Source: Pseudomonadota bacterium
Lineage (GTDB): Bacteria; Desulfobacterota; Binatia; Binatales; Binataceae
NCBI GenBank assembly: GCA_021323675.1
Contig: JAJPKP010000035.1
Coordinates: forward strand, 1 to 40,359
Length of the DNA: 40,359 nt
Reading direction: 5' to 3'
Positions within the stretch are counted from its first letter, which is position 1, and each line of letters opens with the position of its first letter. The notes beneath the pieces are model-generated. The model ran no database searches. It saw only the letters and a list, made by a program, of their open reading frames with translations, and was not told the DNA's origin. Made by a program: the position numbers and the translations under genes. Shown piece by piece: positions 9,991 to 18,064 of the stretch.

Positions 9991-10446
9991 ATGGCGAGCG
10001 GAGTAATCGATTTAAGCATCCGGCCGCGCGAGAAGCTCACGTCTGGCCGGCTAATCCTGCGAATTATCATCGTAATTTCCGCGATTGGTATCGTGATGGC
10101 TCTGGCGTTCCTGCCGGATCCTGCCCATGCGGCAAGCCATCCGGTCGAAATCAAGATGGGCGATACGCCTGCGAAATATAAACCCGCCAAAATAACGGTT
10201 AAGGTGGGCGAGCCGGTGGAATGGGTGAACACCGGCAAAAACGTGCACTCGGTCACATTGGTCCCGAGCGATGCGCAGAATCCCAAGGATGCGACCGAGC
10301 CGAAGGGAGCATCCACGTTCGATTCCGGGTTCATGGCGCCCGGCAGCAAGTTCACCTACACCTTCACTGTCCCTGGCACCTATCATTACTTTTGCGTTCC
10401 ACACGAAAAGGCAGGTATGGTCGGGGTTGTAGTGGTCAAGAAGTAA
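9991..10446 (+). CDS. Plastocyanin/amicyanin-type cupredoxin
   Basis: A 151-residue exported blue-copper protein. Residues about 21-41 form a hydrophobic signal or anchor segment ending in P-A-H-A-A, a likely signal peptidase site. The cupredoxin domain carries all four type 1 copper ligands: H86 in N-V-H-S-V, and C135, H138 and M143 in the C-terminal loop F-C-x-x-H-x-x-x-x-M. Such proteins shuttle single electrons in the periplasm between cytochrome complexes, oxidases or dehydrogenases. The ATG at 9991 is preferred over an upstream GTG at 9979 because AGAAGGA lies just before it. A c-type cytochrome gene begins four bases after its stop, so the two carriers are almost certainly made together. 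Confidence 0.9.
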   Translation: MASGVIDLSIRPREKLTSGRLILRIIIVISAIGIVMALAFLPDPAHAASHPVEIKMGDTPAKYKPAKITVKVGEPVEWVNTGKNVHSVTLVPSDAQNPKDATEPKGASTFDSGFMAPGSKFTYTFTVPGTYHYFCVPHEKAGMVGVVVVKK

Positions 10447-10450
10447 AGCG

Positions 10451-11014
10451 ATGAATCAGTACTGCCTCGGACTACTTCGCCGCGTGCGCGGCCTTGCGGC
10501 TTTTTCCTCTATCCTGAGCGTGGCGCTACTCGCCGGAGCTCCCGCGGCATGGTCTTTCCCGTGGGACATCGACATGTACCGCGGATCGGCGGTGCAGCCC
10601 TTGTCGCGTGCGCCGCGGGTCATGCCTTCGGACACGATGCCGGTGAACCGGGGCGAGCCTCCGATGTCCACGGAGCAGATGACGGTCAAGCTCAAGAATC
10701 CGCTGACCGGCACTCCGGAAAACCTTGCTCATGGCAAGGATTTGTTCATGACCAACTGCGCGCCGTGCCACGGAGAAAGCGGTGTGGGCAACGGTTCCGT
10801 CGCCTTTCTGCTCAAGCATCAGCCCAAGAACCTGGTGACCGGGCAGAGCAAAGACCTCCCCGACGGCTATATCTACGGGGTGATCCGCAATGGGATCCTG
10901 CTGATGCCGTCGTATGCGGATGCGATGTCGGCGTCGGAGCGGTGGCAGGTGGTGCTGTACGTCCGATCGCTCCAGCAGGCGGCGGCAGGGCAGAACAAAA
11001 CCGCCCAAAAGTAG
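10451..11014 (+). CDS. Periplasmic monoheme cytochrome c
   Basis: A 187-residue protein with a signal peptide (about 1-34, ending A-A-W-S). A stretch F-P-W-D-I-D-M-Y-R-G with following Pro/Met-rich residues precedes the haem domain, reminiscent of ActE-type cytochromes of alternative complex III and some oxidase-linked cytochromes. The haem is attached at C103-A-P-C106-H107, and M152 in L-M-P-S-Y is the probable sixth ligand. It starts four bases after the cupredoxin stop, which points to one mRNA and a shared job in periplasmic electron transfer. No other alternative complex III gene is in the window, so the partner enzyme is unknown. No strong ribosome-binding site is visible, consistent with coupling to the upstream gene. 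Confidence 0.87.
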   Translation: MNQYCLGLLRRVRGLAAFSSILSVALLAGAPAAWSFPWDIDMYRGSAVQPLSRAPRVMPSDTMPVNRGEPPMSTEQMTVKLKNPLTGTPENLAHGKDLFMTNCAPCHGESGVGNGSVAFLLKHQPKNLVTGQSKDLPDGYIYGVIRNGILLMPSYADAMSASERWQVVLYVRSLQQAAAGQNKTAQK

Positions 11015-11238
11015 CTTCAATAGGGCGCAAATACGCGTTTTCCGGGCCCCCCGACCCGGCATTGCGGCCTTGGTGCACGGCCGCGCCCGCCTTTCGGCAA
11101 TCAAGCGAATCAGATTTAATGTCCGATTGATGATTCTGCCCAGTGGGTTCGTCTAAGGTTCGGGCGAATTTTGGGGGAGGGGAGGCGCGTTGGCATTCGA
11201 TCGGGCAGATCGTACCGGTGCGCCAATGAAGGCTATTG

Positions 11239-12513
11239 ATGCGGCTATCGTGGGGGATCGCGAGGATCGTCATGGCATTGGCTATGACCGCTGCGGCCGC
11301 ACGCGCTCAGGCGGCGGAGACCGTATATACGGTCGACCAGCTCGTCGCCATCGCGTACCAGAACAATCCCGCCGTGAAGGCATCGCGCGAGCGCTGGATG
11401 TCCGCCCAGCATTCCATCAAGCAGGCATACGCGCCCAACGACCCCGTTTTCACCTACAACAACAGCGACAGCATGAAGAATCCGTTCGGGCGGGCGGCAC
11501 TTCAGCAGTACAACATCACCGAGCCCTTCCAGTTTCCGGGTAAGGCCGCGCTCCAGACCGATCAGGCCAAGCATCGTGCCGAGATTGCGCGCCTGGCCTA
11601 CGAGGCTCAACTGCGCGACACGCGAGCCGCGGTCGAGACCGGCTATTATCAGCTTCTGCTCGACGGCGCTTCCGCCGCGGTGAACAGCGAGAATGTTCAG
11701 AACCTCGAGCGCGTCCTGAAGGTGACGCAGATCGCATACACCGCCAACCAGGTCACTCAGACCGACTTTATCAGCGCGGAATTCGATCTGGCCGTGGCGC
11801 GCCAGCAACAGGCGCAGTTGCGGGTCGCGATCCAGAACGACAAGACCGCGTTGAATCAGCTAATGTACCGGCGGCCCGACGAGCCGCTCGAGGTGGACAC
11901 GACGCTGAAACTCGATCCGATCACGCAGCGCGTGGATACGCTCGTGGATCAGGCCTGGCAGGTTCGGCAGGAGATCCTCCAACTGGCGCTGGCCGAGCGC
12001 AACTCCGACACCGCGCTCTTCCTCGCCAAGATGGAGTATCTGCCGGATTTCACGGTGGGGTTTACGCTCGACAACTATCTGATCGCGACGTTCGCGCCGA
12101 AACCGTCGCAGCCCACCGACTGGTCCGTACAGGTCGGACTGAACATCCCGGTCTTCTTCTGGCTCAAACAAAAGGAAGACGTCGAACGCGCGCGGCACGA
12201 CCTGGACGCCGCCCGCGACGATCTCGAATCGCTGCGCAGCCAGACCTCGGCCGCGGTCACCGCGCTGTTTCGTTCCGCGCAGTATCAGTACGAGACGGCG
12301 CTCCTCTATCGCGATTCGCTGGTGCCCCTGGCGCGGCAGAACTTCCAGGTGGCGCTTATCGCGTACCAATCGGGCAAGATAGATTTCACTACGCTTGCGG
12401 CGACGCTGCAGCGCGAGTATGGCGCGCGCGTCAATTTCCTGCAGGCCGCCAACCAGTTCCTGGCCGGCCGCGTGGCGCTGGAGCAGACAATCGGGATGCC
12501 GTTACCTCAATGA
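11239..12513 (+). CDS. TolC-family outer-membrane efflux protein
   Basis: A 424-residue protein with a signal peptide (cleavage near A-R-A-Q-A-A) and two outer-membrane-efflux repeats. The first begins Y-T-V-D-Q-L-V-A-I-A-Y-Q-N-N-P, a hallmark of the CzcC/CusC branch. TolC-type trimers form the outer-membrane duct and periplasmic tunnel of tripartite pumps. ATG 11239 was chosen because AAGG (11229-11232) lies just upstream; a TTG immediately before it is an alternative. The stop overlaps the ATG of the adaptor gene by four bases, so the outer-membrane channel, adaptor and pump genes form one operon. The order (channel, adaptor, pump) is that of cus/czc type metal efflux operons. Confidence 0.9.
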   Translation: MRLSWGIARIVMALAMTAAAARAQAAETVYTVDQLVAIAYQNNPAVKASRERWMSAQHSIKQAYAPNDPVFTYNNSDSMKNPFGRAALQQYNITEPFQFPGKAALQTDQAKHRAEIARLAYEAQLRDTRAAVETGYYQLLLDGASAAVNSENVQNLERVLKVTQIAYTANQVTQTDFISAEFDLAVARQQQAQLRVAIQNDKTALNQLMYRRPDEPLEVDTTLKLDPITQRVDTLVDQAWQVRQEILQLALAERNSDTALFLAKMEYLPDFTVGFTLDNYLIATFAPKPSQPTDWSVQVGLNIPVFFWLKQKEDVERARHDLDAARDDLESLRSQTSAAVTALFRSAQYQYETALLYRDSLVPLARQNFQVALIAYQSGKIDFTTLAATLQREYGARVNFLQAANQFLAGRVALEQTIGMPLPQ

Positions 12514-13640
12514 TTCGCTTATCGATCAGAACCAGCGCAGCCGCCGCGCTCGCCCTGGCTGCTCTCGCGCTGGGCGGATGCGAGGGGAGCACCACGGGCC
12601 GCGCCGCCCCGGCGCCGCCGCCGGCTATCCCGCAACTCATCCGTCAGGCCGGGGAACCGGAAATGATGGAGTTTCGTCCCGGCACGGTTCCCGGCGTGGC
12701 GCTGACCGAGGTCAAAACGGTCGAATTGCCGGGAGTGCTCGAGACTACCGGCCAGGTAACCTTCGATGATCGCCGCGTTTCTTCCATCGTGTCGCGCGTG
12801 CAGGGAAGGATCGAGCAGACCCGGGTCTCGTTGTGGGACAACGTTCGCCGCGGCGAGCAGATCGTTGCGCTTTACAGTCCCGACTTCATGACCGCCGAGG
12901 CCGAATATCTTCAAGCGCAGGCGACCGCAAAGGTCTCCGGAAACTCGGGCGTCAGCGGCGGAGTGAATCTTGCCGAAGCGCTCGTGACGGCGGCCCGCCG
13001 CAAGCTCGAGCTGCTCGGGATGGACGATGGCGATATCGCGGCGATGAGGGCGCCCGCGCCGGTGGTCTGGATGCGAGCGCCGATAAGCGGCACGGTCGTC
13101 GAGAACAAGGCCGTGCGCGGGGCCGCCGTCAATCCCGGCGACGTCCTCTATTCGCTGGGGACGCTGCAAGACGTCTGGATCACCGCGGATATCTACGAAG
13201 ACGACCTGGCGCGCGTGAAGCTCGGGCAAACGATGGATGCGATCACCACCGCGTTCCCCGATGAAGTTTTTCACGGCACGGTCGAGCGAATCAGCCCGAA
13301 CATCGATCCCGGCACGCACACCCTGCAGATTCGCTGCGAAGTGCTCAATCCGGGACTGAAGCTGAAGCCGCAGATGCTCGCGCGGGTCCGGATCACGACC
13401 CGTCCCGGAGAGGCGCTGGTGGTGCCGCAGGATGCGCTCGTGTTCGACACCGACGCCTACTATGCCTTTGTGCAGTCGGGCAGCGATCGGATCGAGCGGC
13501 GCAAGGTTGTGATCGCCTCGTGGAGCGAAAAGGGCGTGGCGCGGGTGATTTCGGGCCTAAAGCCGGGCGACCGCGTGGTCACCGGCCAGACTCTGCAGGT
13601 CAATGCGCTCTGGCACGAGGCGCATGGTGAAAGTTCCTAG
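12510..13640 (+). CDS. RND efflux periplasmic adaptor (lipoprotein)
   Basis: A 376-residue membrane-fusion protein. A lipobox L-G-G-C places the lipidated cysteine at residue 24, so it is anchored in the inner membrane facing the periplasm. The barrel-sandwich segment (V-S-S-I-V-S-R-V-Q-G-R-I-E) and later A-P-I-S-G-T-V and V-P-Q-D-A-L-V strands match CusB/CzcB-type adaptors. The middle helical hairpin is short, as in heavy-metal adaptors. It bridges the pump and the TolC-like channel. Its ATG overlaps the channel gene stop (ATGA). Methionine residues that bind Cu(I)/Ag(I) in CusB are not obvious at the N terminus, although M56 and M57 are present; metal choice cannot be fixed from this protein. 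Confidence 0.9.
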   Translation: MIRLSIRTSAAAALALAALALGGCEGSTTGRAAPAPPPAIPQLIRQAGEPEMMEFRPGTVPGVALTEVKTVELPGVLETTGQVTFDDRRVSSIVSRVQGRIEQTRVSLWDNVRRGEQIVALYSPDFMTAEAEYLQAQATAKVSGNSGVSGGVNLAEALVTAARRKLELLGMDDGDIAAMRAPAPVVWMRAPISGTVVENKAVRGAAVNPGDVLYSLGTLQDVWITADIYEDDLARVKLGQTMDAITTAFPDEVFHGTVERISPNIDPGTHTLQIRCEVLNPGLKLKPQMLARVRITTRPGEALVVPQDALVFDTDAYYAFVQSGSDRIERRKVVIASWSEKGVARVISGLKPGDRVVTGQTLQVNALWHEAHGESS

Positions 13641-13682
13641 GCCGGCGGCCTCCGCAGCCGCCAGATCGGTCGGGGCGATCAG

Positions 13683-16600
13683 ATGATTCCGGCATTGATG
13701 TCCCTCGCACTGCGCGAGCGCGTAGTGGTCCTGGGAATCGCGATCATCCTGCTGCTCGCGGGAGTGTATTCCTTCTCCCAGCTCGATATCGAGGCGTACC
13801 CCGATCCGGTTCAGCCGATGGTCGAAGTGCTGACGCTGCCCAGCGGGCTCAGCGCCGAGGAAGTCGAGAAGCTCGTCACGGTTCCGACCGAGTACGGGCT
13901 TTCGGGGATGATCGGGCTGGAGGCGATGCGATCGATATCGCTGTTCGGGCTGTCGGACGTGCGCTGCTATTTTTCCTGGGACACCGACTATTATTACGAC
14001 CGCACGCAGGTCATCAATCAGTTGACCTTCATCACGCTGCCCCAGGGCATCACGCCCGGCATCTCGCCGGAAAACCCGATCGGAGAAATCTATCGCTATA
14101 CGGTGCAGAGCCCCGATCACGATCTGATCAAGGAAAAGGAAGTCCAGGACTGGATTCTCGAGAAACAGCTCAAGACCGTTCCTGGAGTGATCGACGTAAC
14201 CGGCTTCGGCGGGCTTACCAAGCAGTATCACGTCGATGTGGACCCGCAGCGGCTCGCATACTACGGCGCGTCGCTGTCCCAGCTTATCGCGGCGATCCAG
14301 AACTCGAATACCAGCGCCGGCGGCAACTATCTTTCGGTCGGAGAGCAGGCTTTCGACGTCCGTGGAATCGGATTCATCCACAGCCTCGACGACATCGACA
14401 ACATCGTGCTCAGCGCGAACAAGAGCACGCCGATCAAGGTTTCCAATGTAAGCGACGTCTCGATTGGCTACGCTCCGCGGCTCGGAATCGTCGGGATGAA
14501 CAACCAGAACGAGGTGGTCAGCGGGATCGTGCTGATGCGCAAGTACGGCAACACGCTGCAGACCTTGAAGGGCGTCGAGAAGAAGATCGCCGAGCTCAAC
14601 GGATCGGGCGAGCTGCCCAGGGGCTACAAGGCGGTGCCGTACTACGATCGGACCGGGCTGGTCGAGACCACCCTGCGCACCGTGCTCGAGAACCTCAGCG
14701 TCGGGATGGCGCTGGTGTTTCTGGTGCTCGTGTTTTTCCTCGGCAACCTGCGCGCCGCGATCATCGCCGCCGTCAACATCCCGCTCGCGCTGTGCGGCGC
14801 GTTCACCCTGATGCAGGTTGGGGGAACGGCGGCCAACCTGATTTCGCTGGGCGCCATCGACTTCGGAATCATCATCGATACCACCGTCATCGTGATGGAG
14901 AACATCGACCGGCATCTGACTTCGGGGATGATGCCGCACGAAAGCGTCCGCCTTAAAATTCTGCATGCGGCGCAGGAAGTGGGCGGGCCGATGTTCTTCT
15001 CGACCATCATCTTTCTGATCGCGTTTTTGCCGCTGTTCACGATGCGCGGGGTCGAGGGGGCAATCTTCTCGCCGATGTCGCATACCTACGCGTATGCGCT
15101 CGCGACGGCGATCCTGATGGCGATAACTCTGACCCCGGTGCTTGCCTCGTATTTTTTCGCCGGCGGAATGAAGGTCGTTCACAACCCGCTGTGGAACGTG
15201 ATCGCCGCCTTCTACCATCAGGTGTTCGTCAAGGTGCTGGCGTGGCCCAGGCTCACGCTCGCGCTGGTCGGGGCGCTGGTCGTGGCGGTCCTGTCCCTGT
15301 ACCCGATGATCGGCGGACAGTTTCTCCCCAAGCTCGAAGAAGGAAACATCTGGGCCACCGCGACGATGCCGCTTACGATTTCGCTCGCACAGGGCGCGAC
15401 GATTGCCAACGGTATGCGCGACGTCATGATGTCCTTTCCGGAAGTCAACACGGTCGTCTCGCAGCTCGGCCGTCCCGACGACGGCACCGAGACCACCGGC
15501 TTTTTCAATATCGAGTGCGATGTTGAACTCAAGCCCCGGGACCGATGGCCCGCCCATGTCTCCAAGGCGCAACTGCTCCAGGAGATGGATTCGAAGCTGC
15601 GCCGAAGATTTCCCGCGGTCGCGTTCGACTACTCGCAGAACATCGAGGCCAACGTCAACGAGGCATTGTCCGGGGTCAAGGGATCGAATTCGGTGAAAGT
15701 CTTCGGGCCGGACCTCGATGTGGATGAGCGAATCGCAAATCAAATCAAAGCGACGCTCGAATCCGTAAGGGGCGTGGTGGACACGGCGGTGTATCGATCG
15801 CTTGGGCAGCCCAACCTGGTGATCACCCCGGACCGCAAGGCGGCGGCTCGCTATGGTCTCAATTCCGGCGACGTCGCGGCGATCGTGCAGGCGGCGATCG
15901 GCGGACAGGCGGTCACACAGGTGCTGGAGGGCGATCGGCGGTTCGATCTCGTCGTGCGATGGAAACCCGAGTATCGCCAGAGCCTCGATGCGATCCGCGC
16001 CATCCGCGTGAGCGTTCCTTCGGGCGGGATGGTGCCGCTCGGACAAATCGCCAAAGTCCAGACCACCGAAGGAGCTTCGTTCATCTACCGCGAACAGCTT
16101 GAACGATACGTGCCGGTCCGCTTCGGAGTGAGAGGCAGAGATCTTCAAAGCGCGGTCGAAGAAGCCAAGGCTCGCGTGGCGCGCCAGGTGAGACTGCCCG
16201 AAGGCGTGCATCTTCAGTGGGCCGGCGAGTACGGAGAGCTGCAGGCCGCGAACCGCAGGCTCGCGGTGGTGGTGCCGTTCGCGCTCATCCTGATTGCCGG
16301 CGTGCTGTTCGGCGCCACGACCTCGCTGATCGACACGTTCATAATCATGGCCCAGATTCCGATCGCCTGCCTGGGCGGTATTGTCGGGCTGTTTCTTACC
16401 GGCACGCCGTTCAGCGTCTCAGCGGCGGTCGGATTCATCTCGATCTTCGGCATCGCGGTCATGGACGGCATCCTGCTCAGCTTTTATATCCGCCAGCTCT
16501 GGGATGAGGGCCATCCGTTCGTCGAATCGATCATCATGGGATCGGACCGCCGCCTGCGGGCGACAATGATGACCGATTTGGTCGATGCGCTGGGGCTGCT

Positions 16601-16781
16601 GCCGGCGGCGATCTCGACGCAGATCGGCGCGCAGACGCAGCGCCCGCTCGCGATCGTCGTAATCGGCGGCGCGCTTGCGATCATGATGCTGACGCGCGTC
16701 CTGCAACCCGCGCTGATTTACCTTTGCCATCGTGATTTGCGCCGCGCTGACGAGGCGAACCGCGCATCCGCCGGCGCCTGA
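13683..16781 (+). CDS. Heavy-metal RND efflux pump (CzcA/CusA family)
   Basis: A 1032-residue inner-membrane transporter with 12 membrane segments and two large periplasmic loops. Transmembrane helix 4 carries D393-F-G-x-x-x-D399, the proton-relay signature of heavy-metal (HME) RND pumps, followed by V-I-V-M-E-N. By eye against CusA, the three metal-binding methionines fall at M562 (kept), N609 and E660 (both replaced), while the neighbouring glutamate E611 is kept. This argues against Cu(I)/Ag(I) and for a divalent metal such as Zn, Co or Ni, though the alignment is manual. The gene follows the adaptor by 42 bases and completes the tripartite pump. It is next to copper-protein genes, so copper export cannot be ruled out. 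Confidence 0.92.
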   Translation: MIPALMSLALRERVVVLGIAIILLLAGVYSFSQLDIEAYPDPVQPMVEVLTLPSGLSAEEVEKLVTVPTEYGLSGMIGLEAMRSISLFGLSDVRCYFSWDTDYYYDRTQVINQLTFITLPQGITPGISPENPIGEIYRYTVQSPDHDLIKEKEVQDWILEKQLKTVPGVIDVTGFGGLTKQYHVDVDPQRLAYYGASLSQLIAAIQNSNTSAGGNYLSVGEQAFDVRGIGFIHSLDDIDNIVLSANKSTPIKVSNVSDVSIGYAPRLGIVGMNNQNEVVSGIVLMRKYGNTLQTLKGVEKKIAELNGSGELPRGYKAVPYYDRTGLVETTLRTVLENLSVGMALVFLVLVFFLGNLRAAIIAAVNIPLALCGAFTLMQVGGTAANLISLGAIDFGIIIDTTVIVMENIDRHLTSGMMPHESVRLKILHAAQEVGGPMFFSTIIFLIAFLPLFTMRGVEGAIFSPMSHTYAYALATAILMAITLTPVLASYFFAGGMKVVHNPLWNVIAAFYHQVFVKVLAWPRLTLALVGALVVAVLSLYPMIGGQFLPKLEEGNIWATATMPLTISLAQGATIANGMRDVMMSFPEVNTVVSQLGRPDDGTETTGFFNIECDVELKPRDRWPAHVSKAQLLQEMDSKLRRRFPAVAFDYSQNIEANVNEALSGVKGSNSVKVFGPDLDVDERIANQIKATLESVRGVVDTAVYRSLGQPNLVITPDRKAAARYGLNSGDVAAIVQAAIGGQAVTQVLEGDRRFDLVVRWKPEYRQSLDAIRAIRVSVPSGGMVPLGQIAKVQTTEGASFIYREQLERYVPVRFGVRGRDLQSAVEEAKARVARQVRLPEGVHLQWAGEYGELQAANRRLAVVVPFALILIAGVLFGATTSLIDTFIIMAQIPIACLGGIVGLFLTGTPFSVSAAVGFISIFGIAVMDGILLSFYIRQLWDEGHPFVESIIMGSDRRLRATMMTDLVDALGLLPAAISTQIGAQTQRPLAIVVIGGALAIMMLTRVLQPALIYLCHRDLRRADEANRASAGA

Positions 16782-16860
16782 AAGACTCATCGCGCCCGGT
16801 CTCGGACGCTCGCCGAGCGCCCGCCGGCCGTGGTAAACGGCGAGAAGGAGGGATTCGGCG

Positions 16861-17706
16861 ATGGAATTCGAAACTCTGGCCAGCGGCTACGGGCTCATCG
16901 AGGCGCCTCGCGTCGATCGGCAGGACCGGCTCTACTTCTCCGACGTTCCAAACGGCGGCGTCTATCGGCGCAATCCCGACGGGCGCATCGAGACCGTCAT
17001 CCCCAAGCGCAGAGGCGTGGGCGGGATGATGTTCAATGAAGGCGGCGGCCTGGTATGCACCGGCCGCGGGCTTATCTTGTTCGATGAAAAAACCGGACAG
17101 AGCCGAAATCTGTTCGTCGAATGGGAAGGCAAGCCGCTGATGGGGCTTAACGACCTTACCACCGACGATCAGGGCAGCGTCTTTACCGGATCGCTGAACT
17201 TCGATCCGCTCGGCGGCGGCAAGCCGATTCCAGGCAGCCTGTTCCGGGTCGATCCGCCCGGACGCGCCACCAAACTGTGGGACGGAATAGAAGTCACCAA
17301 CGGCATCGGGTTCAGCCCCAATCGCAAACTGCTGTACCACAGCGATTCGCCAACTGGAGCGGTATGGGCGTACGACGTGACGCCGGATCGGACCGTGAAG
17401 GACCGCCGAATTTTCGCCAAACTGCCCGAGGGATGGCCGGACGGGATGGCGGTCGATGCCGACGGCGGCATCTGGGTCGCCGCGGTCAGAGTGGGCGAGG
17501 TGATGCACTTCGGAAATGACGGCGTGTTGAAAAAGCGCATCAAGTTTCCGTCCACGATGGTCACCAGCCTCGTGTTCGGCGGACGCGACATGATGGACCT
17601 GTACGTGGTGACCGCCGACAACACGGAGGACTCGAACCGCAAGGGAACGATCTTTCGGATGCGCACTGACGTGCCAGGATTGCCGGTGCCATTGGCGAGA
17701 TTCTAA
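16861..17706 (+). CDS. SMP-30/gluconolactonase-like beta-propeller
   Basis: A 281-residue six-bladed propeller of the SMP-30/LRE family, which hydrolyses sugar or other lactones with a bound divalent metal. The expected metal ligands can be placed: E14 (L-I-E-A-P-R), N97 (L-N-D), N147 (T-N-G-I-G-F-S) and D194 (P-D-G-M-A-V-D). No signal peptide is seen, so it is cytoplasmic. A strong AGGAGGG precedes the start. It lies 79 bases after the RND pump gene on the same strand but has no evident functional link with metal export. The exact lactone cannot be predicted. Confidence 0.85.
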   Translation: MEFETLASGYGLIEAPRVDRQDRLYFSDVPNGGVYRRNPDGRIETVIPKRRGVGGMMFNEGGGLVCTGRGLILFDEKTGQSRNLFVEWEGKPLMGLNDLTTDDQGSVFTGSLNFDPLGGGKPIPGSLFRVDPPGRATKLWDGIEVTNGIGFSPNRKLLYHSDSPTGAVWAYDVTPDRTVKDRRIFAKLPEGWPDGMAVDADGGIWVAAVRVGEVMHFGNDGVLKKRIKFPSTMVTSLVFGGRDMMDLYVVTADNTEDSNRKGTIFRMRTDVPGLPVPLARF

Positions 17707-17812
17707 AATTGGCGAGTCCCGGCGAATCTCGCCGGTAGCATCCACATGAAACAAGGGCGGGCCAGCGTCTGATGGCGGCGGGATCCGCTCGGCGGCACTC
17801 GGCGGAGCTTCG

Positions 17813-18051
17813 ACAACCGCGCGATATCGGGCGCTGTTGCCGCTGTACCTGGTGATCTTCGTCGGGGTTGTCAGCTGCAGCCTGATGATCACCGTGTTCG
17901 GGCCGATGATCATGCGGGGCGGCGCAGGCATGCTGGCGGCGCTGATGGGGCTGTCGCTGGTGGGCTGGTCGCGATAGCGGCCGCACTCGCCCTGCGATCG
18001 ATGCCCGAGCGTGCCGCGGTCGAGGAGCCTCTCGCCCGAAAGGTCTCCTGA
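17813..18051 (+). pseudogene. Remnant of an MFS transporter (first and last segments only)
   Basis: One frame (17831-17977) reads A-L-L-P-L-Y-L-V-I-F-V-G-V-V then S-L-M-I-T-V-F-G-P-M-I-M, the typical first membrane helix of a TetA-like MFS transporter. It runs directly into G-M-L-A-A-L-M-G-L-S-L-V-G and stops at 17975-17977. A second frame beginning at about 17968 continues V-A-I-A-A-A-L-A-L-R-S-M-P-E-R and ends at the TGA at 18049-18051, which looks like the last helix and tail of the same kind of protein. The simplest reading is an internal deletion of roughly ten helices plus a frameshift near 17965. No usable start codon lies in frame with the first piece. This fills most of the gap between the SMP-30 gene and hpnI. 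Confidence 0.6.
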
Positions 18052-18064
18052 CTGCCCTGAGGCA

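Noticed and set aside
11060..11090. Terminator after the cytochrome c gene (GCGGCC-N9-GGCCGC)
   Set aside because: Short GC-only stem with a nine-base loop and no T tract; such pairs are common by chance in this GC-rich sequence.
13557..16211. A very long open frame on the minus strand opposite the RND pump gene
   Set aside because: Rich in Arg, His, Asp and Gly, as expected for the shadow of a GC-rich gene; no domain recognised, and the pump on the other strand is complete and certain. The same applies to long frames opposite clpB (7334-9619) and the Lon-like gene (30628-33150).
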